From Pseudomonas antarctica (GTDB lineage Bacteria; Pseudomonadota; Gammaproteobacteria; Pseudomonadales; Pseudomonadaceae), in assembly GCF_900624995.1 (NCBI RefSeq), contig NZ_UYXQ01000035.1:1-35251 (forward strand): a stretch of DNA of 35,251 nt, written 5' to 3'. A program made the position numbers and the translations under genes. This document shows, piece by piece, positions 1-8,075 of this stretch. The notes under the pieces are model-generated. The model was not told the origin of the DNA and searched no databases. It saw only the letters and a program-made list of their open reading frames with translations. The first letter of the stretch is position 1. Each line of letters opens with the position of its first letter.

Positions 1-80
1 ATCCCGAACTCAGCAGTGAAACGATGCATCGCCGATGGTAGTGTGGGGTTTCCCCATGTGAGAGTAGGTCATCGTCAAGA
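1..80 (+). rRNA. rrf: 5S ribosomal RNA, 3' part (cut by window start)
   Basis: The first 80 bases are identical, or nearly so, to the 3' two thirds of the complete 5S gene at 190-305, including the GCATCGCCGATGGTAG block and the terminal GGTCATCGTCAAG. The gene starts outside the window, so this should be the regular 5S gene of an rRNA operon whose 16S and 23S lie to the left. Short open frames overlapping it are not genes. Confidence 0.93.
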
Positions 81-91
81 TTAAATTCCAG

Positions 92-125
92 AACCCCTGT
101 TTGCTAACGCAAACAGGGGTTTTGT
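92..125 (+). terminator. Rho-independent terminator after first 5S
   Basis: An inverted repeat, AACCCCTGTTTGC / GCAAACAGGGGTT with a short loop, is followed by TTTGTTT. It sits about 12 bases after the end of the first 5S gene. The same terminator type, with a slightly different stem, follows the second 5S gene, so the unit was probably duplicated as 5S plus terminator. Confidence 0.88.
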
Positions 126-189
126 TTATGTAGAAGTCCATGAATTTCACTAGCACGTTGCTCACGCAACGGTCTGGTACACAGAATTT

Positions 190-305
190 CTTGACGACCA
201 TAGAGCATTGGAACCACCTGATCCCATCCCGAACTCAGCAGTGAAACGATGCATCGCCGATGGTAGTGTGGGGTTTCCCCATGTGAGAGTAGGTCATCGT
301 CAAGA
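190..305 (+). rRNA. rrf: 5S ribosomal RNA (second, tandem copy)
   Basis: This is a complete 5S rRNA of about 116 nt. Its 5' CTTGACGA pairs with the 3' TCGTCAAG to close helix I. The conserved CCTGATCCCATCCCGAACTC and GATGGTAGTGTGGGG blocks are present. It lies 110 bases after the first 5S gene with no 16S, 23S or tRNA gene between, so it is an extra tandem 5S. The exact ends are judged from helix I and may be off by one or two bases. Confidence 0.93.
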
Positions 306-316
306 TTGAATTCCGA

Positions 317-350
317 AACCCCTGTCTGCGAAAGCGGACAGGGGTTTTGT
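317..350 (+). terminator. Rho-independent terminator after second 5S
   Basis: A 12-bp stem (ACCCCTGTCTGC / GCGGACAGGGGT, one G-T wobble) is closed by a GAAA tetraloop and followed by TTTTGTCGTTTT. It begins about 12 bases after the 5S end. From here to 504 I see no gene or clear regulatory site. Confidence 0.9.
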
Positions 351-504
351 CGTTTTGGAGGATAGCGACTAGCAAATGCCTCAAACTGAAAGCGCACAGG
401 TAGGTGTCCTTCCGAGCTGGTTGCATATGCTCAACCCATGAAACCGGCGTACAAAAAAGCCAACGCCTCAAATCAGGCGCTCGCTTATCAGAAACGATAT
501 CGAA

Positions 505-980
505 TCAGAATTGGTAGCTTACCGTCGCGCTGACGTTACGCTCTTCTCCCAGGTAGCAGAAGTTCAGGCTGGCACAACAGGCCACATACGTTTCATTGGT
601 CAGGTTGTTGGCATTCAACCTTACATCCACGCCCTTCAACCCTACCCTGCCCAAGTCATACCCTACTGAAGCGTCAAACAAGGTGTAGGCTGGCAACTTC
701 ATTGTGTTTTCCGCATCGGCCCAGCTGTAGGTGCGACTGGATTGCCCGTATTGTCTGAAGGGTTCTGACTAACTGACATAAGGCGCCAAACGGTTATCAA
801 GCAGATACGCCGCGCCCCTTGAGTTTGATGCGTTTGTCAGAGATATCCGTACCCAGTGGTCGGCCCCCCTCTGCAATACGGTTTTCATCGGACGTCTCTA
901 CCCAGTCATGACGCAGCTCGAGTGAGAGTCGCCACTTGCAGATAGACGCCAGGTCTGCCGCATCGGCGGCGTTGCCTCAG
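505..980 (-). pseudogene. Decayed TonB-dependent siderophore receptor (C-terminal remnant)
   Basis: Three minus-strand segments match consecutive parts of FhuA/FoxA/FpvA-type outer-membrane receptors. At about 840-960 one frame reads WRLSLELRHDWVETSDENR, the usual barrel strand. After a shift of frame near 820, another reads AYLLDNRLAPYVS, then a TAG stop where family members have YSESF. At 505-735 the frame encodes the last strands, KLPAYTLFDASVGYDL, NANNLTNETYV and a C-terminal Phe after SATVSYQ. Between the second and third segments about 130-150 residues normally present are missing, and everything N-terminal of the first segment is gone. The longest open piece (505-702) could be mis-called as a 65-residue gene. 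I see no intact copy or TonB/ECF-sigma partner nearby. Confidence 0.85.
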
Positions 981-1356
981 GCGGCTGCGCAGCCATGTGT
1001 TGAGCCAGTTGTGATGGGTGCTGTAAAGCGTCTGTACAACACCTTCACACGCAATGTATTCAGTAGAGGGCATTCACACAGGCTTGGCCGAACGTCACAA
1101 ATGATAATAAGCCGCATTCCCTAAAGTCCTGAAAGATTTTGCTAGCGCTCGTCACGCAGACTGCGCCGCTGGTCGGATTCCCTCTCAAAATAAGGATGCT
1201 TCTCACAAATTTCTAAGATTTATCCTTATGTGGCCGAAAGCCTGATGAGCCATGCGTGCACCGAAATAGAGCGGTCCGAGAGAGTCCGCCTATCCCGTTA
1301 CATGGAATGTTCCACTCGGCACGCTCATCCCCCCTTGGCAAAAAGAAGTCGATGAA
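981..1356. other. Intergenic region before the chemoreceptor gene
   Basis: No convincing gene here. Around 1097-1107 the motif ATGATAATAAG resembles half of a Fur box, which would fit the dead receptor beside it, but the other half is poor. The stretch 1180-1240 is AT-rich and may hold the promoter of the downstream chemoreceptor gene; I could not place a confident -35/-10 or sigma-28 site. The short open frame at 936-1124 resembles nothing and spans the pseudogene edge. Confidence 0.4.
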
Positions 1357-3237
1357 ATGAATCTTAAGTTCAGTCATAAAATTCTGTTGGCCGCGTCAGG
1401 CGTCGTGGTTCTCGCTTTCGCGTTATTCACGCTTTACAACGACTACCTGCAGCGCAGCACCATCAAGCAAAATCTGGAGTCGTCCATCCAGCAATCGGGT
1501 GAGCTCACGGCCAGCAGTGTGCAGAACTGGCTCAGTGGGCGGATCCTGGTCCTAGAAAGCCTGGCGCAAAACGTCGCGCACCAGGGCAGTGGTGCCGACC
1601 TTCCGGGCCTGGTCGATCAGCCAGCGCTTACCTCGAACTTCCAGTTCACCTACGTCGGTCAAACCAATGGCGTGTTCACCCAGCGCCCTGATGCCAAGAT
1701 GCCCGATGGTTACGACCCTCGTCAGCGTCCCTGGTACAAACAAGCGGTGGCGGCGGATAAAACCATGCTCACCCCGCCCTACATGGCAGCCGTGGGCGGT
1801 CAGATCGTAACCATCGCTCTTCCAGTCAAAAAGAACGGGGAGCTGCTGGGTGTGGTCGGTGGTGACCTGAGCTTGCAAACCCTGGTGAAGATCATCAACT
1901 CGGTCGACTTCGGCGGCATCGGCCATGCATTTCTGGTCAGCGCTGATGGCCAGGTCATCGTCAGTCCTGACCAGGACCAGGTGATGAAAAATCTCAAGGA
2001 CATCTACCCAGGCGCCCACCTGCGTATCGAGAAGGTCAGCCAGGACGTCGTCCTCAATGGCCAGGACCGCATCCTTTCGTTCACCCCCATCAGCGGCTTG
2101 CCGGGTGCCGATTGGTACATCGGTCTGTCGATCGACAAAGATAAAGCCTACGCGCCGCTGGGCAAGTTCCGTACTTCGGCGTTAATCGCCATGTTGATCG
2201 CGGTCGTGGCAATTGCCGTGCTCTTGAGCCTGCTGATTCAAGTCCTATTGCGCCCGTTGACCACCATGGGGGTTGCCATGCAGGACATTGCGCAGGGCGA
2301 GGGTGATTTGACTCGTCGCCTGGATGTGACCAGCAAGGACGAGTTCGGCGAAGTCGGCAGCGCCTTCAATCAGTTCGTTGAGCGTATCCACGCGTCGATC
2401 TCCGAAGTGTCTTCGGCAACGCGTCAGGTACACGACCTGTCCCAGCGCGTCATGGCCTCGTCCAATGCCTCGATCATCGGCTCGGACGAACAAAGTGCGC
2501 GCACCAATAGCGTGGCTGCGGCGATCAACGAGTTGGGTGCCGCCACCCAGGAAATCGCACGTAATGCGGCCGATGCGTCGCAGCACGCCAGTGGTGCCAG
2601 TGAGCAGGCAGACGACGGGCGTAAGGTGGTGGAGCAAACCATCCTGGCGATGTCGGAACTGTCGCAAAAAATCAGCTTGTCCTGCACTCAAATAGAAACC
2701 CTGAACGCGAGCACCGACAACATCGGTCACATCCTCGATGTGATCAAAGGCATTTCTCAGCAAACCAACTTGCTGGCACTCAACGCCGCGATCGAAGCCG
2801 CTCGTGCTGGGGAAGCCGGGCGTGGGTTTGCTGTGGTTGCCGATGAAGTGCGGAACCTGGCTCACCGTACGCAGGAGTCTGCCGAAGAGATCCACAAGAT
2901 GATCACTTCGTTGCAAGTGGGTTCGCGTGAAGCGGTGACCACCATGAACGCCAGCCAGACCTCTAGCGAAGAGAGCGTTGAAGTGGCCAACCAGGCCGGT
3001 GAGCGCCTGATCAGCGTGACGCAACGAATCGTTGAGATCGATGGCATGAACCAATCGGTTGCTGCCGCCACCGAGGAGCAGACTGCCGTGGTGGAAACCC
3101 TCAACGTCGATATCAACCAGATCAACTTGCTGAACCAGCAGGGCGTGGCCAACCTCAACGAAACACTCAAGGACTGCGACGCGCTGTCCCAGCAGGCCAG
3201 CCGTTTGAAACAATTGGTCGACAGCTTCAAAATCTGA
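1357..3237 (+). CDS. Methyl-accepting chemotaxis protein, dCache sensor
   Basis: This is a 626-residue transmembrane chemoreceptor that should control CheA kinase activity in response to a periplasmic ligand. TM1 is at about 8-28, a periplasmic domain at about 30-272, TM2 at about 274-298, then HAMP and the cytoplasmic coiled coil. The hairpin tip (QTNLLALNAAIEAARAGEAG, from residue 469) is the universal CheA/CheW contact. The sensor is dCache_1-like: it has DPRQRPWY and then PPY as in PctA-type amino-acid receptors. The Asp that follows this Tyr in PctA (Y-x-D, as I recall it) is Ala here (PPYMAA), so the ligand is uncertain. There is no C-terminal CheR/CheB tether. The start is the ATG after AAAGAAG, which gives a normal signal-anchor helix. 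It is transcribed alone and converges on the mgo operon. Confidence 0.95.
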   Translation: MNLKFSHKILLAASGVVVLAFALFTLYNDYLQRSTIKQNLESSIQQSGELTASSVQNWLSGRILVLESLAQNVAHQGSGADLPGLVDQPALTSNFQFTYVGQTNGVFTQRPDAKMPDGYDPRQRPWYKQAVAADKTMLTPPYMAAVGGQIVTIALPVKKNGELLGVVGGDLSLQTLVKIINSVDFGGIGHAFLVSADGQVIVSPDQDQVMKNLKDIYPGAHLRIEKVSQDVVLNGQDRILSFTPISGLPGADWYIGLSIDKDKAYAPLGKFRTSALIAMLIAVVAIAVLLSLLIQVLLRPLTTMGVAMQDIAQGEGDLTRRLDVTSKDEFGEVGSAFNQFVERIHASISEVSSATRQVHDLSQRVMASSNASIIGSDEQSARTNSVAAAINELGAATQEIARNAADASQHASGASEQADDGRKVVEQTILAMSELSQKISLSCTQIETLNASTDNIGHILDVIKGISQQTNLLALNAAIEAARAGEAGRGFAVVADEVRNLAHRTQESAEEIHKMITSLQVGSREAVTTMNASQTSSEESVEVANQAGERLISVTQRIVEIDGMNQSVAAATEEQTAVVETLNVDINQINLLNQQGVANLNETLKDCDALSQQASRLKQLVDSFKI

Positions 3238-3246
3238 TCCTGATCA

Positions 3247-3274
3247 GGCAGGAGCGAGACCGCTCGCTTCTGCC
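3247..3274. terminator. Hairpin between convergent mcp and mgoD
   Basis: GGCAGGAGCGAG / CTCGCTTCTGCC forms a 12-bp stem with one wobble and a 3-base loop, lying just past the chemoreceptor stop and just past the mgoD stop on the other strand. Neither side has a strong T-tract, so it is a plausible bidirectional transcript end rather than a textbook terminator. Confidence 0.55.
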
Positions 3275-3276
3275 GA

Positions 3277-3735
3277 TTAGCTGAGCATTTGGCGTACGTT
3301 CTGCAGTGCGTCGTCGGCGAAAGCCTGCACAAACTGTTCAAGCTCTGCCTGCGCAGCCTCCAGCGGCTCGCCAATGAGGGTCCAGGTCGCCCTGGAACTC
3401 CCCTCGCCAAGCCTTTCCACACGCATTGCGGCCCACAACCGGGCAACACCCAAGGTGTTGTAGATCGTGGTCCACGTCATGTACATGGCCTCGTCATCGC
3501 GGCTGTTGAGTTGCTCTACAACGCAATGGCCATCGTGGAAAAACTTGGTGCGCAGTGCGCCTGTACCTGTCCCCGTCATTTGGATGTGCGAAAGGGCGGG
3601 AATGAAGGCGTCAAAACCTGCAAAGTTACCGACCACACGCCACAGGCGAGCGGCCTCGCACGCGACGTCCACGGACGCCACCATCGTTGCGCCGCCAGGG
3701 TTGCGGATCAATGTATCGGGTTGCAGCAGTTGCAT
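3277..3735 (-). CDS. mgoD: SRPBCC (polyketide cyclase/dehydrase-like) protein, MgoD/PvfD
   Basis: A 152-residue protein with the START/SRPBCC hydrophobic-pocket fold: N-terminal strand ATMVASVDVACEAARLWRVVGNFAGF, the pattern of MxaD/polyketide-cyclase-like proteins, followed by alternating strands and a C-terminal helix. It is the last gene of the four-gene operon, 18 bases after the synthetase gene, with AGGA 7 bases before its ATG. In the mangotoxin-regulating mgo operon the fourth gene is annotated as a polyketide cyclase/dehydrase, so the assignment is by fold plus position. Its biochemical role is not settled; binding or maturing a small hydrophobic intermediate is an inference. Confidence 0.85.
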   Translation of the reverse strand: MQLLQPDTLIRNPGGATMVASVDVACEAARLWRVVGNFAGFDAFIPALSHIQMTGTGTGALRTKFFHDGHCVVEQLNSRDDEAMYMTWTTIYNTLGVARLWAAMRVERLGEGSSRATWTLIGEPLEAAQAELEQFVQAFADDALQNVRQMLS

Positions 3736-3753
3736 AAGCGTGTCCTGAAAGGG

Positions 3754-6700
3754 TTAGAGAAAGCCAATGGCCTTAAGGTAGTCGCAGCCCTTGCGCAACA
3801 GCGTCGGGTCCTTTTGCGGGTATTGCTCGCCCATGGCGGCCACGCCCTGGCGTGCGTTGTCGTGACAAATCATTGAGGTGTCGCTGATGTCTTCGGTGAG
3901 GTCATTCAGGTAAAACCCCAGCACGCCAAAGAGTGCGTTATCGCGGCCTACCGTCCGCAGCGCTGTTTGCCAATGCGCAACGCTCACACGTTCGAAACGG
4001 AGGCCCGCTTGGCTGAACGCATCGAGGTAGTTATCCCAGCTCAAGGGCAGTGGGTTGTGCAGGTTGAAGATGTTTCGCCCCGCGGTAAATTGGCCGCAGT
4101 GGAATGCAACGAAGCGGGCAAAAAAATCCACCGGCATCAGGTCGAAGTTCATGTCCAGGCGAGGCGCCAGGCCCAGCTGCAGCGACCCCTTGAGCATCAG
4201 CATCAGGCGGTTGTTCTGCGGCTGGCAGACACCGTTATGGCTGTTAAAGGCGATGTTTCCCGGGCGATATATATTCACCCACGCACCTTGCTCGGCAGCG
4301 CGTCCTAGCAGTCGTTCGGCGACCCATTTGGACAGGTTGTAGCCATTCTTGAGATAGAGCGGCAACGTAGCAATCGCCGATACTTCGAGGATCTTCCCCT
4401 GAGCATCGATGCTGCTGCAGGCCGACAGTGTCGAGACGAAATTGAAGACCTTCTTGCGATGGGTTTCACACAGGCGCAGGCACTCGAGCATCGGTTCGAC
4501 GTTGTCCCTGGCGAGTGAGGCGTAGTCCATCACATGATTGACCCGCGCTGCGTTGTGCACCAACACGCCATAGCTGCCAGCGAGGCGCTCATACTCATCG
4601 CAGGCCAGGCCCAGTCGAGGCAGGCTGATGTCGGCGGCGTATACCTGCACTCGGCTCAGGTCCAGATGTTCCAGGCGGTACTCGCGTAATGCTTCGGCAA
4701 ACCGCGCTGCTGCCGAGTGCCCCGCCTGTTCACGCACCAGGCATGCCACTTCCTGTGCACCGCCCGCCAACAACGCCTCGACGAGATGCACGCCGACAAA
4801 ACTGTTGGCACCGGTGACGATCACCTTGCGCGGATCGCCAGCGTGGTCTGCGTGCAGTATTTCGACATCCAATGCTTGTGACGCATCTTTCTCCACGTGA
4901 CCCGACAGTACATGGGGCGGTTCTCCGTCCTCCATCAGCACGGCGAGCGTACGAATCGTGGGGGCCTCAAAGAAACGGCTCAATGCGAGGCTGCGGCCAA
5001 ACTCTTCACGCAGGCGTAGCAACAGGGTCGACAGCAAGATGGAGTGGCCGCCCAAGTTGAAAAAGCTGTCATCAATGCAAACGTCATCGCCAGGCACACC
5101 CAACAGCTCGCTCCACAGCGCCACCAGGCGCGTTTGCAGAGGCGTTTGAGCATGGCTGCCGACAGTGAGGGGAGGCGCGTGCATCGGTATCGCCAGCAGC
5201 GCCTGGCGGTCGATCTTGCCGTTGCTGGTGCGCGGCATAGTGGGTAACTCAACGCACGCCTCGGGATGCATATAAGTCGGTAGCCGTTGCTGCGCATAGT
5301 GCTTCAAGCCCGCCAATGTGGCGGCGGGTTCGGGCTGGGCGACAAAACTGAAAATCCTGCGATCCCCATCGATCACCACGGCTACTTGGCGAAATAACCG
5401 GCTGTTGCGCAGGCATTGTTCGATTTCCAGGGGCTCCACCCGAAAGCCACGGATCTTGACCTGATCATCTCGTCGGCCGCCCAACTCGATGCCGTCTTGC
5501 GTCCATTTCGCCAGGTCACCGCTGCGATAAGCCTGCAGCGTATGGCCATTGGGCAGTATCAGCTCAACGAACGGGTTGTCCGCCTGTTGTTGCGCATTCA
5601 CATACCCCAGGCTCACCCCAGGGCCGACCACGTACAGATCGCCCATTACCTGTTCATCCACCGGTTGCAGGTGGTCATCGAGAATCAACACCTGGCTGTT
5701 GGCAATGGGGTGTCCCAGGTTGCGATTGCTGTCACCCGGCTTAAAAGTCCGGTGGGTGATCAGCACCGTGGCCTCGGTAGGGCCGTAGAGGTTGTGCAGT
5801 TGGCACTGGCTCGCCAATTGTTCGATCACATACGGCTCGCAGGTATCGCCACCGGTCAACAAGTGGGCCAAGCCCAAGGGCTGATCCAGCGGCAGGATGC
5901 TCAGAAGTGCCGGCGGCAGAAAAGCATGGCTGATGCGCTGTTGGCGAATCAGGTCGACCAACTGCTGGGGGTCGTGCCGTTGGTCTTGGCTTGGCACGAT
6001 CAACTCGGCGCCGGCGACCAGCGCCGGGAAGATATCGATCAGCGATGAATCGAAACTCAGCGGCGAAAATTGCAGCACACGGCTCCGTTCATCCAGCGCC
6101 GTACAGGCGCCGAGCCAGGCGGTGCAATGTGCAAGGTTGCCTTGGCTGAGCAGTACCCCTTTGGGCTGACCGGTGGTGCCCGAGGTGAAAAGTGCGATGC
6201 AGGGCGCCTCAACGCTGGGGCGATGGCGCATCAATGGTTGCACGGTGTCGGCGTGAGCCGGGTCGATATGGGTGACATTCACGCTAACAAAGTGGTCGTG
6301 CAAAGAGTGCCGGCCATCATCCAGCAAGACAGTGGCTCTAGCGCTTTGCAGCATTGCCTGCTGGCGTTGTGGCGGATGGTCCGGTGCCAGTGGCAGGTAC
6401 ACCGCGCCGCACCCCAACACCGCGAGAATGCTGGCGTACAACTCGACGGACTTGTCCAGGCACACGCCGACCACCGCAGGCTGCTCACTACTTTCCAGTA
6501 GAGGGCACAGACGTTGCTGAATCGACAGGGCTCGAGCGTGTAATTGCCGGTAAGTCACTACGCTACCCGCGATGTTTAGTGCCGCTCGTTCGGCGAAGGT
6601 GTGCAGGCTGGCTTGTAACCTTTCGATGATGGGCACTTGGGCCGCCAGCAACAGGGCCGGCTGCGCAGTCCGATTGAATCGATGCACGAACGCCAACGCG

Positions 6701-7131
6701 TCCAGCCCTTGCAGGTTTTGCTCGGGCCAGGCATTAGCGGTGGTGGTTGCGGCGAAGAAGCCCGCGTCCCTCGAAAAACCGCTGACCAGCGAGGCCGCCC
6801 ATTCCACCAGCGTGTTGATCGCTTGTCGGCGCAATTGCTGGCCGTTGCCGCTGGGCTCCTCGGCAACGCCCTGTACCGCCAATACACGTCTGTTATGGTC
6901 ATAGCAGCGCAATTGCAGCAGGGGAAGCCCATATTCGGACACGGGGCCGATACCCAGGCGCAGGCTTAGCCATTGGGTGTTGTCGGCACGTGTGAGCGGC
7001 GGTTGGCTGCCGTCTTCAATAACGATGTCGAGCGATTCTGTTGCGGTGACGTGCCCGCATTGCTCCACCGTTTGCCTGAGCACTTCCAATGCACTGCTGG
7101 TGCCGTTCCAACCAATCTTCAAGCGCCTCAC
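3754..7131 (-). CDS. mgoA: Nonribosomal peptide synthetase A-T-R, MgoA/PvfC
   Basis: A 1125-residue single-module synthetase that should activate one amino acid and release it reductively as an aldehyde. The first ~170 residues belong to no domain I can name, and there is no condensation domain. The adenylation domain has TSGTTGQPKG (~313), YGPTEAT (~445), YRSGDLAKW, GRRDDQVKIRGFRVEP (~550) and NGKIDRQ (~638). The carrier domain has DSFFNLGGHS with its phosphopantetheine Ser at ~694. The reductase domain has VTGANSFVG (~771) and catalytic YNLSK (~931). Gap-free alignment to GrsA gives the pocket code D-S-I-F-L-G-L-V-L-K, suiting an aliphatic residue such as Leu or Val. The start is GTG, overlapping the upstream stop as GTGA, with GGAGG 5 bases before. 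Known relatives MgoA and PvfC use Leu and Val for leudiazen and valdiazen-type signals. Confidence 0.93.
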   Translation of the reverse strand: MRRLKIGWNGTSSALEVLRQTVEQCGHVTATESLDIVIEDGSQPPLTRADNTQWLSLRLGIGPVSEYGLPLLQLRCYDHNRRVLAVQGVAEEPSGNGQQLRRQAINTLVEWAASLVSGFSRDAGFFAATTTANAWPEQNLQGLDALAFVHRFNRTAQPALLLAAQVPIIERLQASLHTFAERAALNIAGSVVTYRQLHARALSIQQRLCPLLESSEQPAVVGVCLDKSVELYASILAVLGCGAVYLPLAPDHPPQRQQAMLQSARATVLLDDGRHSLHDHFVSVNVTHIDPAHADTVQPLMRHRPSVEAPCIALFTSGTTGQPKGVLLSQGNLAHCTAWLGACTALDERSRVLQFSPLSFDSSLIDIFPALVAGAELIVPSQDQRHDPQQLVDLIRQQRISHAFLPPALLSILPLDQPLGLAHLLTGGDTCEPYVIEQLASQCQLHNLYGPTEATVLITHRTFKPGDSNRNLGHPIANSQVLILDDHLQPVDEQVMGDLYVVGPGVSLGYVNAQQQADNPFVELILPNGHTLQAYRSGDLAKWTQDGIELGGRRDDQVKIRGFRVEPLEIEQCLRNSRLFRQVAVVIDGDRRIFSFVAQPEPAATLAGLKHYAQQRLPTYMHPEACVELPTMPRTSNGKIDRQALLAIPMHAPPLTVGSHAQTPLQTRLVALWSELLGVPGDDVCIDDSFFNLGGHSILLSTLLLRLREEFGRSLALSRFFEAPTIRTLAVLMEDGEPPHVLSGHVEKDASQALDVEILHADHAGDPRKVIVTGANSFVGVHLVEALLAGGAQEVACLVREQAGHSAAARFAEALREYRLEHLDLSRVQVYAADISLPRLGLACDEYERLAGSYGVLVHNAARVNHVMDYASLARDNVEPMLECLRLCETHRKKVFNFVSTLSACSSIDAQGKILEVSAIATLPLYLKNGYNLSKWVAERLLGRAAEQGAWVNIYRPGNIAFNSHNGVCQPQNNRLMLMLKGSLQLGLAPRLDMNFDLMPVDFFARFVAFHCGQFTAGRNIFNLHNPLPLSWDNYLDAFSQAGLRFERVSVAHWQTALRTVGRDNALFGVLGFYLNDLTEDISDTSMICHDNARQGVAAMGEQYPQKDPTLLRKGCDYLKAIGFL

Positions 7132-8075
7132 ACCGACCTCCCCGATTCGGGCAGGTAGTCTCTCAGGGCCAGGACGACGCTCGGCGTGTGGAGCACGCCA
7201 CTGTGATGCAGGAACCCCATGATGTTGCCGAGCAGCGGGTGATGGCGGGTGATTGGAAAGTCGAGCGCCGCGACTTCGTCACTTAGCGCGCGGCGAATGT
7301 CGGCGCTGACGTCCAAGTGTTCGATCAGCTGAAGATTGAAGCCTTTCTGCAGATCATTGGTCAGGTAATGCTGCAAAAAAATCGGCAGGGTTTCAGCAAT
7401 TTGATCACGGTCTTCCGGGCTTGCCGCTTGCCAGTAGAGGCGCACCAGTTGCGTCCAGAACTGCGCGTGGCGACCTTCATCAAGCAAATGATCGGCCATC
7501 AAACCACGTATGGAAGGCTTGACGCTGTCGTCCTTGGAAAACGCCGCTACGTCATGGGTGATGGTGTTCTCGGCGATGGCCACGCTAATCAATTCCACGG
7601 CATCGTGCAGGTGTGGCGGTGTCAGCGCCTGCGCTGCCGGCAGGGCATGGCTCAGTTCGATTTGCCCAGGCAGGTCGAGGGGTTGTATGCCGGTCATTTC
7701 GACGGTTTGTTGCAGGAAGTCCATCGCAACCAGCGCGTGGTAGTCCTCATCGACCACGACGGTCATCGCGTCCACACGACAGGCGAGGGGGAAGGGCTGT
7801 GAAAAGTGATTCTTGGCAATACTGCGGGCGGTCTTGTCGACGATCTCGGTTTCGAAGATCACCACGTCGTTGATGAATTTGTAGAAGCTTTGCACCAACA
7901 CGAAGTCGCGCCATTGCGGGCAGTGTTCGAGAAAAGTCGCACTCAGCACCAGAGGCTGGCGGCACAGGGGATAGATCAATCTATCGTCGTTTTCCAGCAA
8001 CCGCCGAGGACGTGTTCGGATTGTTGCGCGGCGTTCCCAGTCTTCGGCGAAGGAGCGATAGTCGGTGGCGTTCAA
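7128..8075 (-). CDS. mgoC: AurF-like diiron N-oxygenase, MgoC/PvfB
   Basis: A ferritin-like diiron N-oxygenase (p-aminobenzoate N-oxygenase family) expected to oxidise the amine of the amino-acid-derived intermediate. Counted from the TTG start, all seven iron ligands of AurF have counterparts at nearly the same spacing: E75, E110, H113, E169, H196, E200, H203; the last three are in HLLDEGRH. An upstream ATG at 8120 is in frame, but I prefer TTG at 8075: AAGAGG lies 7 bases before it, it overlaps the mgoB stop as TTGA, and it gives a 315-residue protein beginning MNATDYRSFAEDW. Its own stop overlaps the synthetase start (GTGA). The three genes are therefore probably translationally coupled. 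Confidence 0.93.
   Translation of the reverse strand: MNATDYRSFAEDWERRATIRTRPRRLLENDDRLIYPLCRQPLVLSATFLEHCPQWRDFVLVQSFYKFINDVVIFETEIVDKTARSIAKNHFSQPFPLACRVDAMTVVVDEDYHALVAMDFLQQTVEMTGIQPLDLPGQIELSHALPAAQALTPPHLHDAVELISVAIAENTITHDVAAFSKDDSVKPSIRGLMADHLLDEGRHAQFWTQLVRLYWQAASPEDRDQIAETLPIFLQHYLTNDLQKGFNLQLIEHLDVSADIRRALSDEVAALDFPITRHHPLLGNIMGFLHHSGVLHTPSVVLALRDYLPESGRSV

Noticed and set aside
10..471. Short minus-strand open frames over the 5S genes
   Set aside because: They are duplicates of each other because the 5S genes are duplicates, and they lie over rRNA.
1097..1115. Fur box near ATGATAATAAGCCGCATT
   Set aside because: Only the left half fits the consensus; too weak to list as a site.
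936..1124. 62-codon plus-strand open frame
   Set aside because: It crosses the edge of the receptor pseudogene, resembles no protein and has no ribosome site.
3754..7131. Pyoverdine or other siderophore synthetase
   Set aside because: No condensation or epimerisation domains and no siderophore genes. The A-T-R layout with AurF-like and DUF3050 neighbours fits mgo/pvf.
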